Shown: in pieces, positions 1 through 6,691 of the stretch | Position numbering within the stretch: position 1 is the first letter of the stretch | Layout: every line of letters starts with the position of its first letter | Source: Marinilabiliaceae bacterium | Lineage (GTDB): Bacteria > Bacteroidota > Bacteroidia > Bacteroidales > Marinilabiliaceae | Direction of reading: 5' to 3' | Assembly: GCA_027010905.1 (NCBI GenBank) | Contig: JALVBA010000108.1 | Location: 1 to 10,643, forward strand | DNA length: 10,643 bases | Position numbers and translations under genes: made by a program | Notes under the pieces: model-generated | Databases searched by the model: none | What the model was told of the DNA's origin: nothing | Seen by the model: only the letters and a program-made list of their open reading frames with translations

Positions 1-2
1 GA

Positions 3-83
3 CTATCAGAGCCTATAGCTGACAACGATACAGAAGAGGGTAGAGCCAAGAACAGAAGAACCGAGATAAAAGTGTTGCCATAA
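3..83 (+). CDS. C-terminal end of an OmpA-family peptidoglycan-binding protein (partial, 5' end outside the window)
   Basis: Reading from base 3, the plus strand gives 26 codons and a TAA at 81-83. The peptide contains PIADNDTEEGRAKNRRTEI, which matches the last helix and strand of the OmpA C-terminal domain (PF00691). In that domain the N-x-T-x-x-G-R-x-x-N-R-R-x-E signature carries the conserved Arg that binds diaminopimelate. Such proteins sit in the outer membrane or periplasm and hold it to peptidoglycan non-covalently. Only the end of the domain is visible, so the N-terminal half (beta-barrel, TPR, PD40 or lipoprotein) is unknown. The stop codon overlaps the A-run of the hairpin terminator of the converging regulator gene. 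The family call is firm because the motif is characteristic; the full architecture cannot be given. Confidence 0.88.
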   Translation, partial: LSEPIADNDTEEGRAKNRRTEIKVLP

Positions 84-107
84 AAAAAGCTACCCGATAG
101 TAGCTTT
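82..107 (-). terminator. Rho-independent terminator of the response regulator gene
   Basis: Bases 86-93 (AAAGCTAC) pair perfectly with 100-107 (GTAGCTTT) around a 6-nt loop. On the minus strand the stem is followed by a run of seven U (bases 88-82). It begins 5 nt past the regulator's stop codon. The stem may also stop the converging OmpA-type gene, whose stop codon overlaps it, but on the plus strand the T-run is poor. Confidence 0.85.
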
Positions 108-111
108 AATG

Positions 112-519
112 TTATTTGTTTAAGAATCTTGAGAGTGTATCCATAAGAATCTGTAACCTAATGGGTTTGGCCAGATAATCATCGCATCCTACTTCCATAC
201 ACTTCTCCCTTTCGCCCGACATTACATGCGCTGTTTGCGCGATAACCGGTATGTCAGGATTTATCTTCTTAATCTCTCGTGTTGCTGTGTAACCATCCAT
301 TATCGGAAGCTGCAAATCCATTAATACAAGGTCAATTCTATTTTTAGAGAACATCTCAATAGCCTCCTTACCATCAATTGCCCAAAGGATTTTTGCTTTG
401 GTCTTTCTTAAAGCAGCATCAAAAAATATCTTATTCGTGTCAATATCCTCAACAACCAAAATGACTTTGTCATTCCAGTCTTGAGTCAACATCTCATTTA
501 AAGAACCGTTAGTATCCAT
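112..519 (-). CDS. Stand-alone receiver-domain response regulator
   Basis: This 135-residue protein is a single receiver (REC) domain with no output domain, so it works as a phosphorylated relay or binding switch in the cytoplasm. Landmarks are the acidic pair E24-D25 (VVED), phospho-acceptor D68 in MDLQLPIMDGY, switch Thr T96 (IAQTAH) and K118-P119 (LAKPI). All catalytic positions are present. The style (VVEDIDTN, REIKKINP, GCDDYLAKPI) is that of receivers attached to hybrid histidine kinases rather than chemotaxis CheY. A likely role is therefore as a detached phosphorelay module. The first 17 residues are a short polar extension. The ATG at 519 is preferred because a promoter-like pair lies just upstream; an in-frame ATG at residue 10 is possible. 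No partner kinase is in the window. The gene ends at a clear hairpin terminator. Confidence 0.93.
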   Translation of the reverse strand: MDTNGSLNEMLTQDWNDKVILVVEDIDTNKIFFDAALRKTKAKILWAIDGKEAIEMFSKNRIDLVLMDLQLPIMDGYTATREIKKINPDIPVIAQTAHVMSGEREKCMEVGCDDYLAKPIRLQILMDTLSRFLNK

Positions 520-555
520 AGAACGTAACTTAGCCTGTTAATTTTGCGGCATCTA

Positions 556-585
556 AAAATATAGCTTGTTTATGGTTTTTCCAAA
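556..585 (-). promoter_or_regulatory. Probable promoter of the response regulator gene
   Basis: On the minus strand, TTTG (585-582) is followed after 18 nt by TATATTTT (563-556). This matches the Bacteroidetes sigma-ABfr pattern TTTG-N19-TAnnTTTG except for the last base. Start of transcription would be about 30 nt before the ATG at 519. Confidence 0.5.
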
Positions 586-615
586 AGAAAGGGAGATTAT
601 TGTTTTGAGAGACTG

Positions 616-650
616 TTTATTTCTTTTTTAGAAAAACTTATCTATCTTCG
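616..650 (+). promoter_or_regulatory. Possible promoter of the CPBP protease gene
   Basis: TATCTTCG at 643-650 is one base away from the TAnnTTTG consensus. TTTA at 616-619 could be the upstream box, at a rather long 23-nt spacing. The ATG at 660 lies only 9 nt past the box, which would give a very short or absent leader. The call rests mainly on the -7-type box. Confidence 0.35.
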
Positions 651-659
651 GAAACTAAA

Positions 660-1592
660 ATGAAAAAAATGAATCATCTCGAAAGTGTATTAGGAAAGAA
701 GAACCAGTGGTGGAGGTATGTTGTTCTGTTTTTAACTGCATTTGTGGCCGGTCAGTTTATCGGTGCTATTCCCCTGGGTTTAGCTATTCTATTTAAGAAT
801 ATGCAGGATGGTAGCAGTGTTGATGTAAGTAATATCAATAGTTCTAACCTGTCGCAATTTGGATTGGATCAAAACCTGACTCTATTTTTGATGATTATCC
901 CATTTATTGTTTCGTTGATTCTGTTTGTGGTTTTGGTAAAACCCATTCATCAACAGAGTTTCAAAGCTGTAATAAATGGAACAAGCAGAATTAGGTGGAG
1001 CAGGTTTCTCAGTGGTTTTACTGTTTGGATTGCAATAATGGCAATATACCTTGCAATAGATTTTAGTCTTAATCCTGATAACTTTGTGATAAACTTCTCT
1101 TTCGAAAAGTTTATTCCGTTAGTGATTATTGCAGTTCTGCTCATTCCCTTTCAAACAACATTTGAAGAGGTGATGTTCAGAGGGTATCTGGCTCAGGGTG
1201 TGGCTGTATGGACACGAAACAGACTTTGGGTAGTTTTGATTCCTGCATTTCTGTTTGGGATGATGCATGTTTTTAACCCTGAGATTGAGGAGTATGGATT
1301 TTGGCTAACTATGCCTCAGTACATTATTATTGGGCTGGTGTATGGCCTGATAACCGTTCTTGATGACGGCATAGAGATTGCCATGGGAGCACATGCCGCA
1401 AATAATATCTTCCTGAGTGTTTTTTTAACATTCAAAGCCTCAACTCTTGAAACTCCCGCTCTGTTTGTACAGAAAGAGTTGGATCCGTTAAAAGATTTGC
1501 TCTCACTTTTTGTAATATCTATTCTGTTTGTGGTTTTTTTCCAAAGAAAATACAAATGGGATATTAATGTTCTGTTTCGTCGCGTAGAATAG
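660..1592 (+). CDS. CPBP-family intramembrane metalloprotease (Rce1/Abi type)
   Basis: A 310-residue polytopic membrane protein with about eight hydrophobic segments (roughly 18-45, 74-95, 117-135, 150-167, 185-205, 215-235, 245-262, 283-302). The CPBP (PF02517) signature is complete: EEVMFR at 169-174 (EExxxR), F199-xxx-H203 in the next segment, and H245-xxx-N249 (HAANN). In the family these residues form a membrane-buried glutamate-base protease site of the Rce1 type. The N-terminal half (a loop with several Asn/Ser at about 50-70, and two helices) is outside the conserved core. Substrates of bacterial members are mostly unknown; they range from bacteriocin immunity to processing of membrane proteins, so no role is assigned. 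The gene stands alone, divergent from the regulator and convergent with serB. The ATG at 660 follows a typical A-rich Bacteroidetes start region. No terminator is visible downstream. Confidence 0.93.
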   Translation: MKKMNHLESVLGKKNQWWRYVVLFLTAFVAGQFIGAIPLGLAILFKNMQDGSSVDVSNINSSNLSQFGLDQNLTLFLMIIPFIVSLILFVVLVKPIHQQSFKAVINGTSRIRWSRFLSGFTVWIAIMAIYLAIDFSLNPDNFVINFSFEKFIPLVIIAVLLIPFQTTFEEVMFRGYLAQGVAVWTRNRLWVVLIPAFLFGMMHVFNPEIEEYGFWLTMPQYIIIGLVYGLITVLDDGIEIAMGAHAANNIFLSVFLTFKASTLETPALFVQKELDPLKDLLSLFVISILFVVFFQRKYKWDINVLFRRVE

Positions 1593-1606
1593 AATGTGGT
1601 GTGTAG

Positions 1607-1648
1607 GTTTCGAGTTTCAGGTTTCTTGCTCCTTGTTTCGGGTTTAAT
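1607..1648 (+). repeat. Degenerate 7-nt tandem array (GTTTCNN)
   Basis: Six consecutive 7-mers are in register: GTTTCGA, GTTTCAG, GTTTCTT, GCTCCTT, GTTTCGG, GTTTAAT. The array starts 15 nt past the protease stop codon and is non-coding on either strand as far as I can see. It looks like a slippage-generated or dispersed intergenic repeat. Function is unknown. Confidence 0.65.
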
Positions 1649-1691
1649 ACCGTTTTACTGAATATCGATTACCGCATACTTTTACTTTTTA

Positions 1692-1770
1692 TCCCGATGC
1701 TCGGGACTTCGCTACCGCTCAGCTATTGCCTTTCGTTAAAGCTGTCAGAGTCTGCGACTGATGCTGTCAG
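1692..1770. repeat. Intergenic palindrome with a nearby 8-nt direct repeat
   Basis: TCCCGATGCTCGGGA at 1692-1706 is a perfect 6-bp stem with a 3-nt loop. Further on, GCTGTCAG occurs at 1741-1748 and again at 1763-1770, flanking a small AGTC-TGC-GACT stem. There is no T-run on either strand after the palindrome, so it is not a standard terminator. The patch is more GC-rich than the rest of the gap and resembles a dispersed intergenic element. It fills most of the space between the convergent CPBP and serB genes. Confidence 0.5.
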
Positions 1771-1776
1771 GATGAT

Positions 1777-3000
1777 TTATTCCTCAATCTCCCTATCTCT
1801 GAATCCCATAAGGTAGAGGATTACGTCTAATCCGATGGTTGATATTGAGTGTTGTGCGTTAGCTTTTACTTTTGGTTTTGCATGGAAAGCAATTCCCAGT
1901 CCGGCGAGGCTAAGCATTGGTAGGTCGTTGGCACCATCGCCTACGGCAACCACCTGCTCAAGATGGATATCCTCTTTAAAGGCTATCTTTTTTAGCATCT
2001 CAGCCTTCATTTCACCATTAACAATTTCACCCGGGTGGTTTCCTGTGAGCTTACCATTCTTAATTTCCAGATCGTTAGCAAAAACGTAATCAACACCAAG
2101 TTTATGTTGTAAATACTTTCCGAAGTAGCTGAATCCTCCTGAAAGAATTGCAGTTCTGAATCCATATTTCTTAAGAGTTCTGAATAGTTTTTCAGCCCCT
2201 TCGGTTAGTGGAAGATTGTGAGCAATATCCTCCATTACTTTTTCATCCAATCCTTTAAGCAGCTCAACTCTTTGAATAAAACTCTCATTAAAATCAATCT
2301 CACCCCTCATGGCAGCTTCGGTAATATCTTTCACCTGCTTGCCAACACCGTTTCTTTTGGCCAGTTCATCAATAACCTCAGTTTGAATAAGAGTGCTGTC
2401 CATATCGAAACATACCAGCCTTCTGTTTCGTCTAAAAATATTATCCTTTTGAAATGCAATATCGGCTCCTGTAGCTTTGGATATCTTCATCAACTCCTCA
2501 CGAAAAGCAACTTCATCCACAGGATTTCCTCTTACTGAAAACTCAATACTTGATTTTGTGTTGATATCAATGTCAGTCAGCTTTGGTCGCCCAGTCAATC
2601 TTGTTATGATATCAATATTCAATTTCTGTTTATATATCAACTCGGTTAGTCTGGAAAGTTGCAGGGCAGTGGTCTGACGGGATATTAGTGTTATGATATA
2701 ACGTTTCTTACCCTGATGATTAACCCATTCTTTGTACTTCTCATCACTGATAGGCGTGAATTTTATCTGCACATTCAGCTCGTACGACTTAAACAGCAAA
2801 TCCTTTAATATTGGTGAAGACTCAATTTTTTTTGGTATTCTGAACATTATACCAAGCGACAAGCCATCATGTATTACCGCCTGTCCAATATCTAAAATTT
2901 GAACATCGTATTTCGACAATACATCAATTAGAGTAGAGCTAATTCCCGGTTTGTCCTCTCCGTTGATATTGAGTAGTATTATTTCGTTATTCATCATCAT
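1777..3000 (-). CDS. serB: Phosphoserine phosphatase SerB with N-terminal ACT domains
   Basis: A 407-residue enzyme that hydrolyses O-phospho-L-serine to L-serine, the last step of the phosphorylated serine pathway. The C-terminal half is a HAD phosphatase with all motifs: D199-M-D201-S-T203 (nucleophile D199, acid/base D201), S287 in LSGGFSYF, K332 in MKAEML, and GDGAND at 354-359 (Mg-binding D355 and D359). The following GLGIAFHAKPKV is typical of SerB. The N-terminal part holds two ACT-like regulatory regions, roughly residues 5-80 and 100-180. This makes the protein longer than the roughly 320-residue E. coli enzyme but usual for Bacteroidetes. Three tandem ATG codons (3000, 2997, 2994) make the exact start uncertain by two residues. 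A TATTTTTG box ends 13 nt before the first ATG, so the gene probably has its own promoter with almost no leader although it lies 91 bp downstream of the PBP4 gene. No other serine-pathway gene is nearby. Confidence 0.96.
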   Translation of the reverse strand: MMMNNEIILLNINGEDKPGISSTLIDVLSKYDVQILDIGQAVIHDGLSLGIMFRIPKKIESSPILKDLLFKSYELNVQIKFTPISDEKYKEWVNHQGKKRYIITLISRQTTALQLSRLTELIYKQKLNIDIITRLTGRPKLTDIDINTKSSIEFSVRGNPVDEVAFREELMKISKATGADIAFQKDNIFRRNRRLVCFDMDSTLIQTEVIDELAKRNGVGKQVKDITEAAMRGEIDFNESFIQRVELLKGLDEKVMEDIAHNLPLTEGAEKLFRTLKKYGFRTAILSGGFSYFGKYLQHKLGVDYVFANDLEIKNGKLTGNHPGEIVNGEMKAEMLKKIAFKEDIHLEQVVAVGDGANDLPMLSLAGLGIAFHAKPKVKANAQHSISTIGLDVILYLMGFRDREIEE

Positions 3001-3013
3001 TTAAAATATATCA

Positions 3014-3042
3014 CAAAAATAATATTAATTGCTGTAAAACAA
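3014..3042 (-). promoter_or_regulatory. Probable serB promoter
   Basis: On the minus strand TATTTTTG (3021-3014) matches the TAnnTTTG box exactly. TTGT at 3042-3039, 17 nt upstream, is a weak upstream box. Transcription would start within about 10 nt of the serB start codon, which suggests a near-leaderless message. Confidence 0.5.
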
Positions 3043-3091
3043 CCTCTGAACGGTACAACAATTTGCAATTAAACGAAACTTACATCCATAC

Positions 3092-4567
3092 CTAATTTTC
3101 TAAGATGATTTTTTCTACCTCCATCTCAATAAGCCTCCTCACTTCACTAACCGGTTCGGTAAAACGATTTACAATTATGCAAAATGTAAGTTTGCGGTTC
3201 TTTTTTGTTTTGATGTAACCTGCATAGCCCAATACACCTTTCATGTAGCCGCTTTTGCCTTTTACTCTTCCCTTGGTTTCCGGGGTGTTCCACATCCTTT
3301 TTAACGTACCATCAACCCCCGATATGGATAGAGACTCTTTAAACAGACCGCTTAACTCACTATCCGACATAAATATTAATGCATCAGTCATATCTACGGG
3401 TGAACAGTAATTGAAAGGCGAAAGCCCGCTTCCATCGTGGAGGTATATCTCATTCGTACCGATACTGCTGCTCCAAAATTCTGAAACAACCTTGCGTGCA
3501 TTATCCCAATTTGCACGGCCTCTCTCTCTGGCCATAGCTAAAAACAGGTGGTCGGCAAAGAGGTTAATACTGCGCTTGTTAAGAACTTTAACTATTGAGC
3601 TGAGAGGAGGAGAGTCTATCTTTCCGATATCAATACTCCTCTTAATCTCTTTAGATGATTTGAATGATAATCTATCAACCGATATCCCATTTTTGTTCAG
3701 AAAGCTTTTCAGTAATCGTCCAAAAACTTTTTCAGGGTAGGGTAGGGCACCCTTAATCTTAAACTCCTCTCGGCCAGTAGGTATAGAACCGTCGATATAC
3801 CACTCTTTTAAACCGGGTGCACCATAGATATATGCACTATCTTTTTGCGATAATGAGGCTATTACCCTGCAATCAAAAGTGATGCCACAGTCAGGAGTAA
3901 TTTCTGTTACCTTACATAAAATGCCTGGTTTTGAGGGTGATTCGAGAGAAACCGTAAAAGTATTATCCATGAAACTCAGCCCCGAAGGTGGTGCTCCATA
4001 GTAGTTCGACATATCTTCCCATAATCTCAGTGATGGGTAGGCAGGCTTAGAAAAATAGTCTGAGACGAGGATTAAATCACCCGAAACTGTTTTAATTCCA
4101 CTCTTTTTTAAGCTCAATAGAATCTTTAAAAAAATAGAATCGGGATGTGTACCTGCAAAATACTTTGAACCTAAAGTAGGATCGCCTCCCCCTGTAATTA
4201 TTACATCACCTTTCAAAATACCATCGCTAATATTATCACTGCTGATACTTATGCCGGTAGTGAATTTATAGTTAGGCCCCAACAGGTTCAATGCTGCCGA
4301 TGAAGTGAATATCTTCGACAGTGAGGCAGGTGTCATTCTGTACTCCTGATTAACAGCTGCAATTATCTCTTTAGTGTTTGTATTGATAACATACCCACTA
4401 ACAACAGACCCTTTTAACTTTAACAGGGAGTCAAATCCTAATATCTTATCACCCCCTTTACCTCTACTCTGTCCTACACAAGAGAACACTACTAGAGATA
4501 AGATTAGCACCCATAAGTACTGCCAATGTCCTATGATAACTTTAGTATGTTCTTTGAAATTATTCAC
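3092..4567 (-). CDS. dacB: D-alanyl-D-alanine carboxypeptidase/endopeptidase, PBP4 (DacB, peptidase S13) type, probable lipoprotein
   Basis: A 491-residue low-molecular-weight penicillin-binding protein. It cleaves terminal D-Ala and/or D-Ala-mDAP crosslinks of peptidoglycan in the periplasm. The active-site motifs are S82-L-S-K85 (SxxK, nucleophile S82), S333-I-N335 (SxN) and K438-S-G440 in place of the usual KTG. About 250 residues separate SxxK from SxN, as in E. coli PBP4, so the extra domains of that class are present. The N-terminus has a hydrophobic segment (16-29) ending VFSC, so C30 could be lipidated, although Phe at -2 makes the lipobox imperfect. The start is GTG at 4567, directly preceded by an in-frame TGA, and there is no good later Met before the signal segment. 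The gene lies 29 bp after the DUF6340-like gene and is probably co-transcribed with it. Confidence 0.95.
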   Translation of the reverse strand: MNNFKEHTKVIIGHWQYLWVLILSLVVFSCVGQSRGKGGDKILGFDSLLKLKGSVVSGYVINTNTKEIIAAVNQEYRMTPASLSKIFTSSAALNLLGPNYKFTTGISISSDNISDGILKGDVIITGGGDPTLGSKYFAGTHPDSIFLKILLSLKKSGIKTVSGDLILVSDYFSKPAYPSLRLWEDMSNYYGAPPSGLSFMDNTFTVSLESPSKPGILCKVTEITPDCGITFDCRVIASLSQKDSAYIYGAPGLKEWYIDGSIPTGREEFKIKGALPYPEKVFGRLLKSFLNKNGISVDRLSFKSSKEIKRSIDIGKIDSPPLSSIVKVLNKRSINLFADHLFLAMARERGRANWDNARKVVSEFWSSSIGTNEIYLHDGSGLSPFNYCSPVDMTDALIFMSDSELSGLFKESLSISGVDGTLKRMWNTPETKGRVKGKSGYMKGVLGYAGYIKTKKNRKLTFCIIVNRFTEPVSEVRRLIEMEVEKIILEN

Positions 4568-4596
4568 TCATCAATAATAAATAACCCTGTAACCCA

Positions 4597-5640
4597 TCAT
4601 TCCCCAAGCTGTTCAATAAGCTTTTTATATTCCTGTTTGCGTTTCGAAAGGTTAATGTAATAGTCTACGGCATATCTGTTTATATCACTATTGGTCTTGG
4701 TGTCATTCTCCTCCAGAATTTTATAAACTTTATAAGCCCAATCGGTTGCCTCATCAATATCACCATATCTCTCGAATGCTAAAGCCAGATTTAGTGCAGC
4801 TTTTATTTTCGCTTTTTTTGAACTATTGGAATAGATGTAGTTCCATATCTTTTCAGCCTCTTCCCAGTTACCTCTGTTTACCCAGTCGCTAGCATTTAAG
4901 AAGTGCATACTACCCGATGTGTAGAGATTTCTGGAAACCTCCTCCCAATAGGGAACAAGATAGTCAACCATCTGATACGAAAGATATGACCCTATTTTGT
5001 GGGTGGCCTTATCGAACGAAATAAATGGATTTAACGAGCCGTTTAATGTCGAGCCTATATTATCCCAGAAGATAGTGTCTTGTTGCAGATGGAAATTTAA
5101 AATAGACATATTAAAACAGTCATAAATCCTCCAGTAGTTTATGGCTGAAGCATCGTATGTTGAGTAGTACTCATCATAATCGATAAGAGTCTGTATTGAG
5201 ATATTATTGGTATACCTGTATGCGTCAAGTGAGATAATTGCATCGGCACCAAACTTGCTGCATATATTCTGAATCTGGTTGTATGACAGTTTACCCAACG
5301 CTGCCCCCCTACTAATTTTCTTATATTGGATTGTGTCAACGTACACTGTGTCAAAAAACATTCTGGACAGAAGCTCATCTCTGATTGTGTTTAACACGTG
5401 CGAACTGTAATCTGCTACCTTTGTGGTGTCTACTTTAATAATTTCCTTGTCCAACATAATAATACTCACATTGGTATCGGGAAAGACTATTGAGTTATCG
5501 ACTAGTACTACCGATTTAATTTCGGGAGGAACAGAATAGCCGGCAGGTCTCATTACCTCAAAATTCATCACTGAAAATGAAGAGCAACCTGCTAAGCTTG
5601 TTAACAGTAGGAATATTTGAAAAAGATGAAGTCTGGACAT
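4597..5640 (-). CDS. DUF6340-like outer-envelope lipoprotein with C-terminal TPR-like helices
   Basis: From the ATG at 5640 this is 347 residues. It has a clean lipoprotein signal: MSRLHLF, a hydrophobic stretch, then LAGC with the lipidated Cys at 19. The middle contains a segment on a predicted-soluble domain (KFGADAIISLDAYRY) reminiscent of proteins that assemble a periplasmic alpha/beta fold. The last 90 residues (ASDWVNRGNWEEAEKIW, ALNLALAFERYGDIDEATDW) read as two or three TPR-type helical pairs. The overall pattern fits the Bacteroidetes family DUF6340, recalled from memory and of unknown function. A TTG at 5664 would add eight residues; it has an AAGGAGA 10 nt upstream, so it is a real alternative. 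An exact TATCTTTG box lies upstream at 5735-5728. The PBP4 gene follows 29 bp downstream, hinting at a cell-envelope role; that is inference only. Confidence 0.82.
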   Translation of the reverse strand: MSRLHLFQIFLLLTSLAGCSSFSVMNFEVMRPAGYSVPPEIKSVVLVDNSIVFPDTNVSIIMLDKEIIKVDTTKVADYSSHVLNTIRDELLSRMFFDTVYVDTIQYKKISRGAALGKLSYNQIQNICSKFGADAIISLDAYRYTNNISIQTLIDYDEYYSTYDASAINYWRIYDCFNMSILNFHLQQDTIFWDNIGSTLNGSLNPFISFDKATHKIGSYLSYQMVDYLVPYWEEVSRNLYTSGSMHFLNASDWVNRGNWEEAEKIWNYIYSNSSKKAKIKAALNLALAFERYGDIDEATDWAYKVYKILEENDTKTNSDINRYAVDYYINLSKRKQEYKKLIEQLGE

Positions 5641-5727
5641 TAGGCCTGTTAGTTTAAGATGCAATTATTAGAATCTCCTTAATATGGCTCATGAGATCAA
5701 CACTGTTTTTATAATGTAACTCAAAAC

Positions 5728-5735
5728 CAAAGATA
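5728..5735 (-). promoter_or_regulatory. -7 box of the lipoprotein-dacB transcription unit
   Basis: TATCTTTG on the minus strand is an exact TAnnTTTG match. No clear TTTG lies at the right distance upstream, because that position is taken by the U-run and stem of the fabG terminator. The leader would be about 80 nt to the ATG at 5640. Confidence 0.5.
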
Positions 5736-5747
5736 GATAATAATCTG

Positions 5748-5773
5748 AAAAAAAAGGTGGTTTTTAACCACCC
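5748..5773 (-). terminator. Rho-independent terminator of fabG
   Basis: Bases 5756-5762 (GGTGGTT) pair with 5766-5772 (AACCACC) around a 3-nt loop. On the minus strand the stem is followed by eight U (5755-5748). It lies 26 nt past the fabG stop codon. On the plus strand the same stem is followed by CTTTTA, so it could act weakly in both directions. Confidence 0.9.
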
Positions 5774-5798
5774 TTTTATATAATAATCTTCTGTTCGG

Positions 5799-6545
5799 CT
5801 ACATATTCATACCACCACAAACATGAATAACCTGACCTGAAACATATCCTGAAAGGTCAGAACCAAGGAACAAACATACGTCTGCAACATCTTCAGGTGT
5901 ACCACCACGGCGCAGTGGGATTTGACTCTCCCACTCTTTTTTCACATCCTCAGGCAGCTTACCTGTCATTTCGGTGATAATGAAACCCGGAGCAATAGCA
6001 TTACTTCTAATACCTCTTGAACCCAACTCCTTAGCTACCGATTTGGTAAATCCGATAATACCGGCTTTTGAAGCAGAGTAGTTTGCCTGACCGGCATTTC
6101 CGCTAACACCTACAACCGAGCTCATGTTTATAATCGAACCACTTCGCTGCTTGAGCATAATACGTTGAACAGCTTTTGTGAAGTTGAAAACAGATTTCAG
6201 ATTTACATTAATAACCAAATCCCACTGCTCTTCAGTCATGCGCATCAACAAGGTGTCTTTTGTTATTCCGGCGTTATTAACAAGAATATCAACCTGACCA
6301 AACTCTTTAACAATTTCGTCAACCACGCGATGCGTATCTTCGTAGTTACTTGCATCAGATGCATACGCCTTAGCTTTAACACCCATTTCGAGCAGTGCTT
6401 TTTCAGTCTCCTGAGCACTCTCATTAATAGCTAGATCGGTAAATGCAACATTACATCCCTGAGCAGCATACTTAAGAGCAATTGATTTACCAATACCACG
6501 TGCAGCACCAGTAATAATTGCAGTTTTTCCTTCTAATAATTTCAT
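5799..6545 (-). CDS. fabG: 3-oxoacyl-[acyl-carrier-protein] reductase FabG
   Basis: A 248-residue short-chain dehydrogenase that reduces 3-oxoacyl-ACP to 3-hydroxyacyl-ACP with NADPH in the elongation cycle of type II fatty-acid synthesis. Visible features are the TGAARGIG nucleotide-binding loop (12-19), D64, NNAG (90-93), N115 in NVNLKS, and the catalytic S143, Y156 and K160 (YSASK). Next come the SNAIAPGFIITEMT stretch (181-194) and C-terminal GGTPEDVADVCLFL and SGYVSGQVIHVCGGMNM. Ser-Tyr spacing (13) and length match E. coli FabG. The opening MKLLEGKTAIITGAARG is typical of Bacteroidales FabG. It stands alone, without other fab genes, between its own promoter-like box and a strong terminator. 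General SDR enzymes look similar, but the motif set and length make FabG the best call. Confidence 0.95.
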   Translation of the reverse strand: MKLLEGKTAIITGAARGIGKSIALKYAAQGCNVAFTDLAINESAQETEKALLEMGVKAKAYASDASNYEDTHRVVDEIVKEFGQVDILVNNAGITKDTLLMRMTEEQWDLVINVNLKSVFNFTKAVQRIMLKQRSGSIINMSSVVGVSGNAGQANYSASKAGIIGFTKSVAKELGSRGIRSNAIAPGFIITEMTGKLPEDVKKEWESQIPLRRGGTPEDVADVCLFLGSDLSGYVSGQVIHVCGGMNM

Positions 6546-6599
6546 CTCTTTTTATTTTAAAAAATGATCGATACAATTCTTTTAACTGTTAAATCAGCG

Positions 6600-6628
6600 C
6601 AAAGTTAATAAAATATAGCAACCTCAAT
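6600..6628 (-). promoter_or_regulatory. Probable fabG promoter
   Basis: On the minus strand TAACTTTG (6607-6600) is an exact TAnnTTTG match, with ATTG (6628-6625) 17 nt upstream as a near-match to TTTG. The leader to the ATG at 6545 would be about 45-50 nt. I did not recognise a FapR- or FadR-like operator palindrome here. Confidence 0.55.
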
Positions 6629-6691
6629 AAATTATTAACTATACCAGAGATGTCATAATAATAGTATCGTTAACCATGCAGATTGACTATA

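Noticed and set aside
112..519. Calling the receiver CheY and linking it to the chemoreceptor
   Set aside because: Sequence style is that of hybrid-kinase receivers, and the two genes are over 6 kb apart with housekeeping genes between.
660..1592. CPBP protein as an abortive-infection or bacteriocin-immunity gene
   Set aside because: The family is broad and no bacteriocin, phage or defence gene is nearby.
1692..1706. Palindrome as a terminator for CPBP or serB
   Set aside because: No U-run follows the stem on either strand; on the minus strand it is followed by A-rich sequence.
5654..5692. 12-codon frame as a leader-peptide attenuator
   Set aside because: No codon bias for one amino acid and no terminator/antiterminator pair follow; kept only as a start-site ambiguity note.
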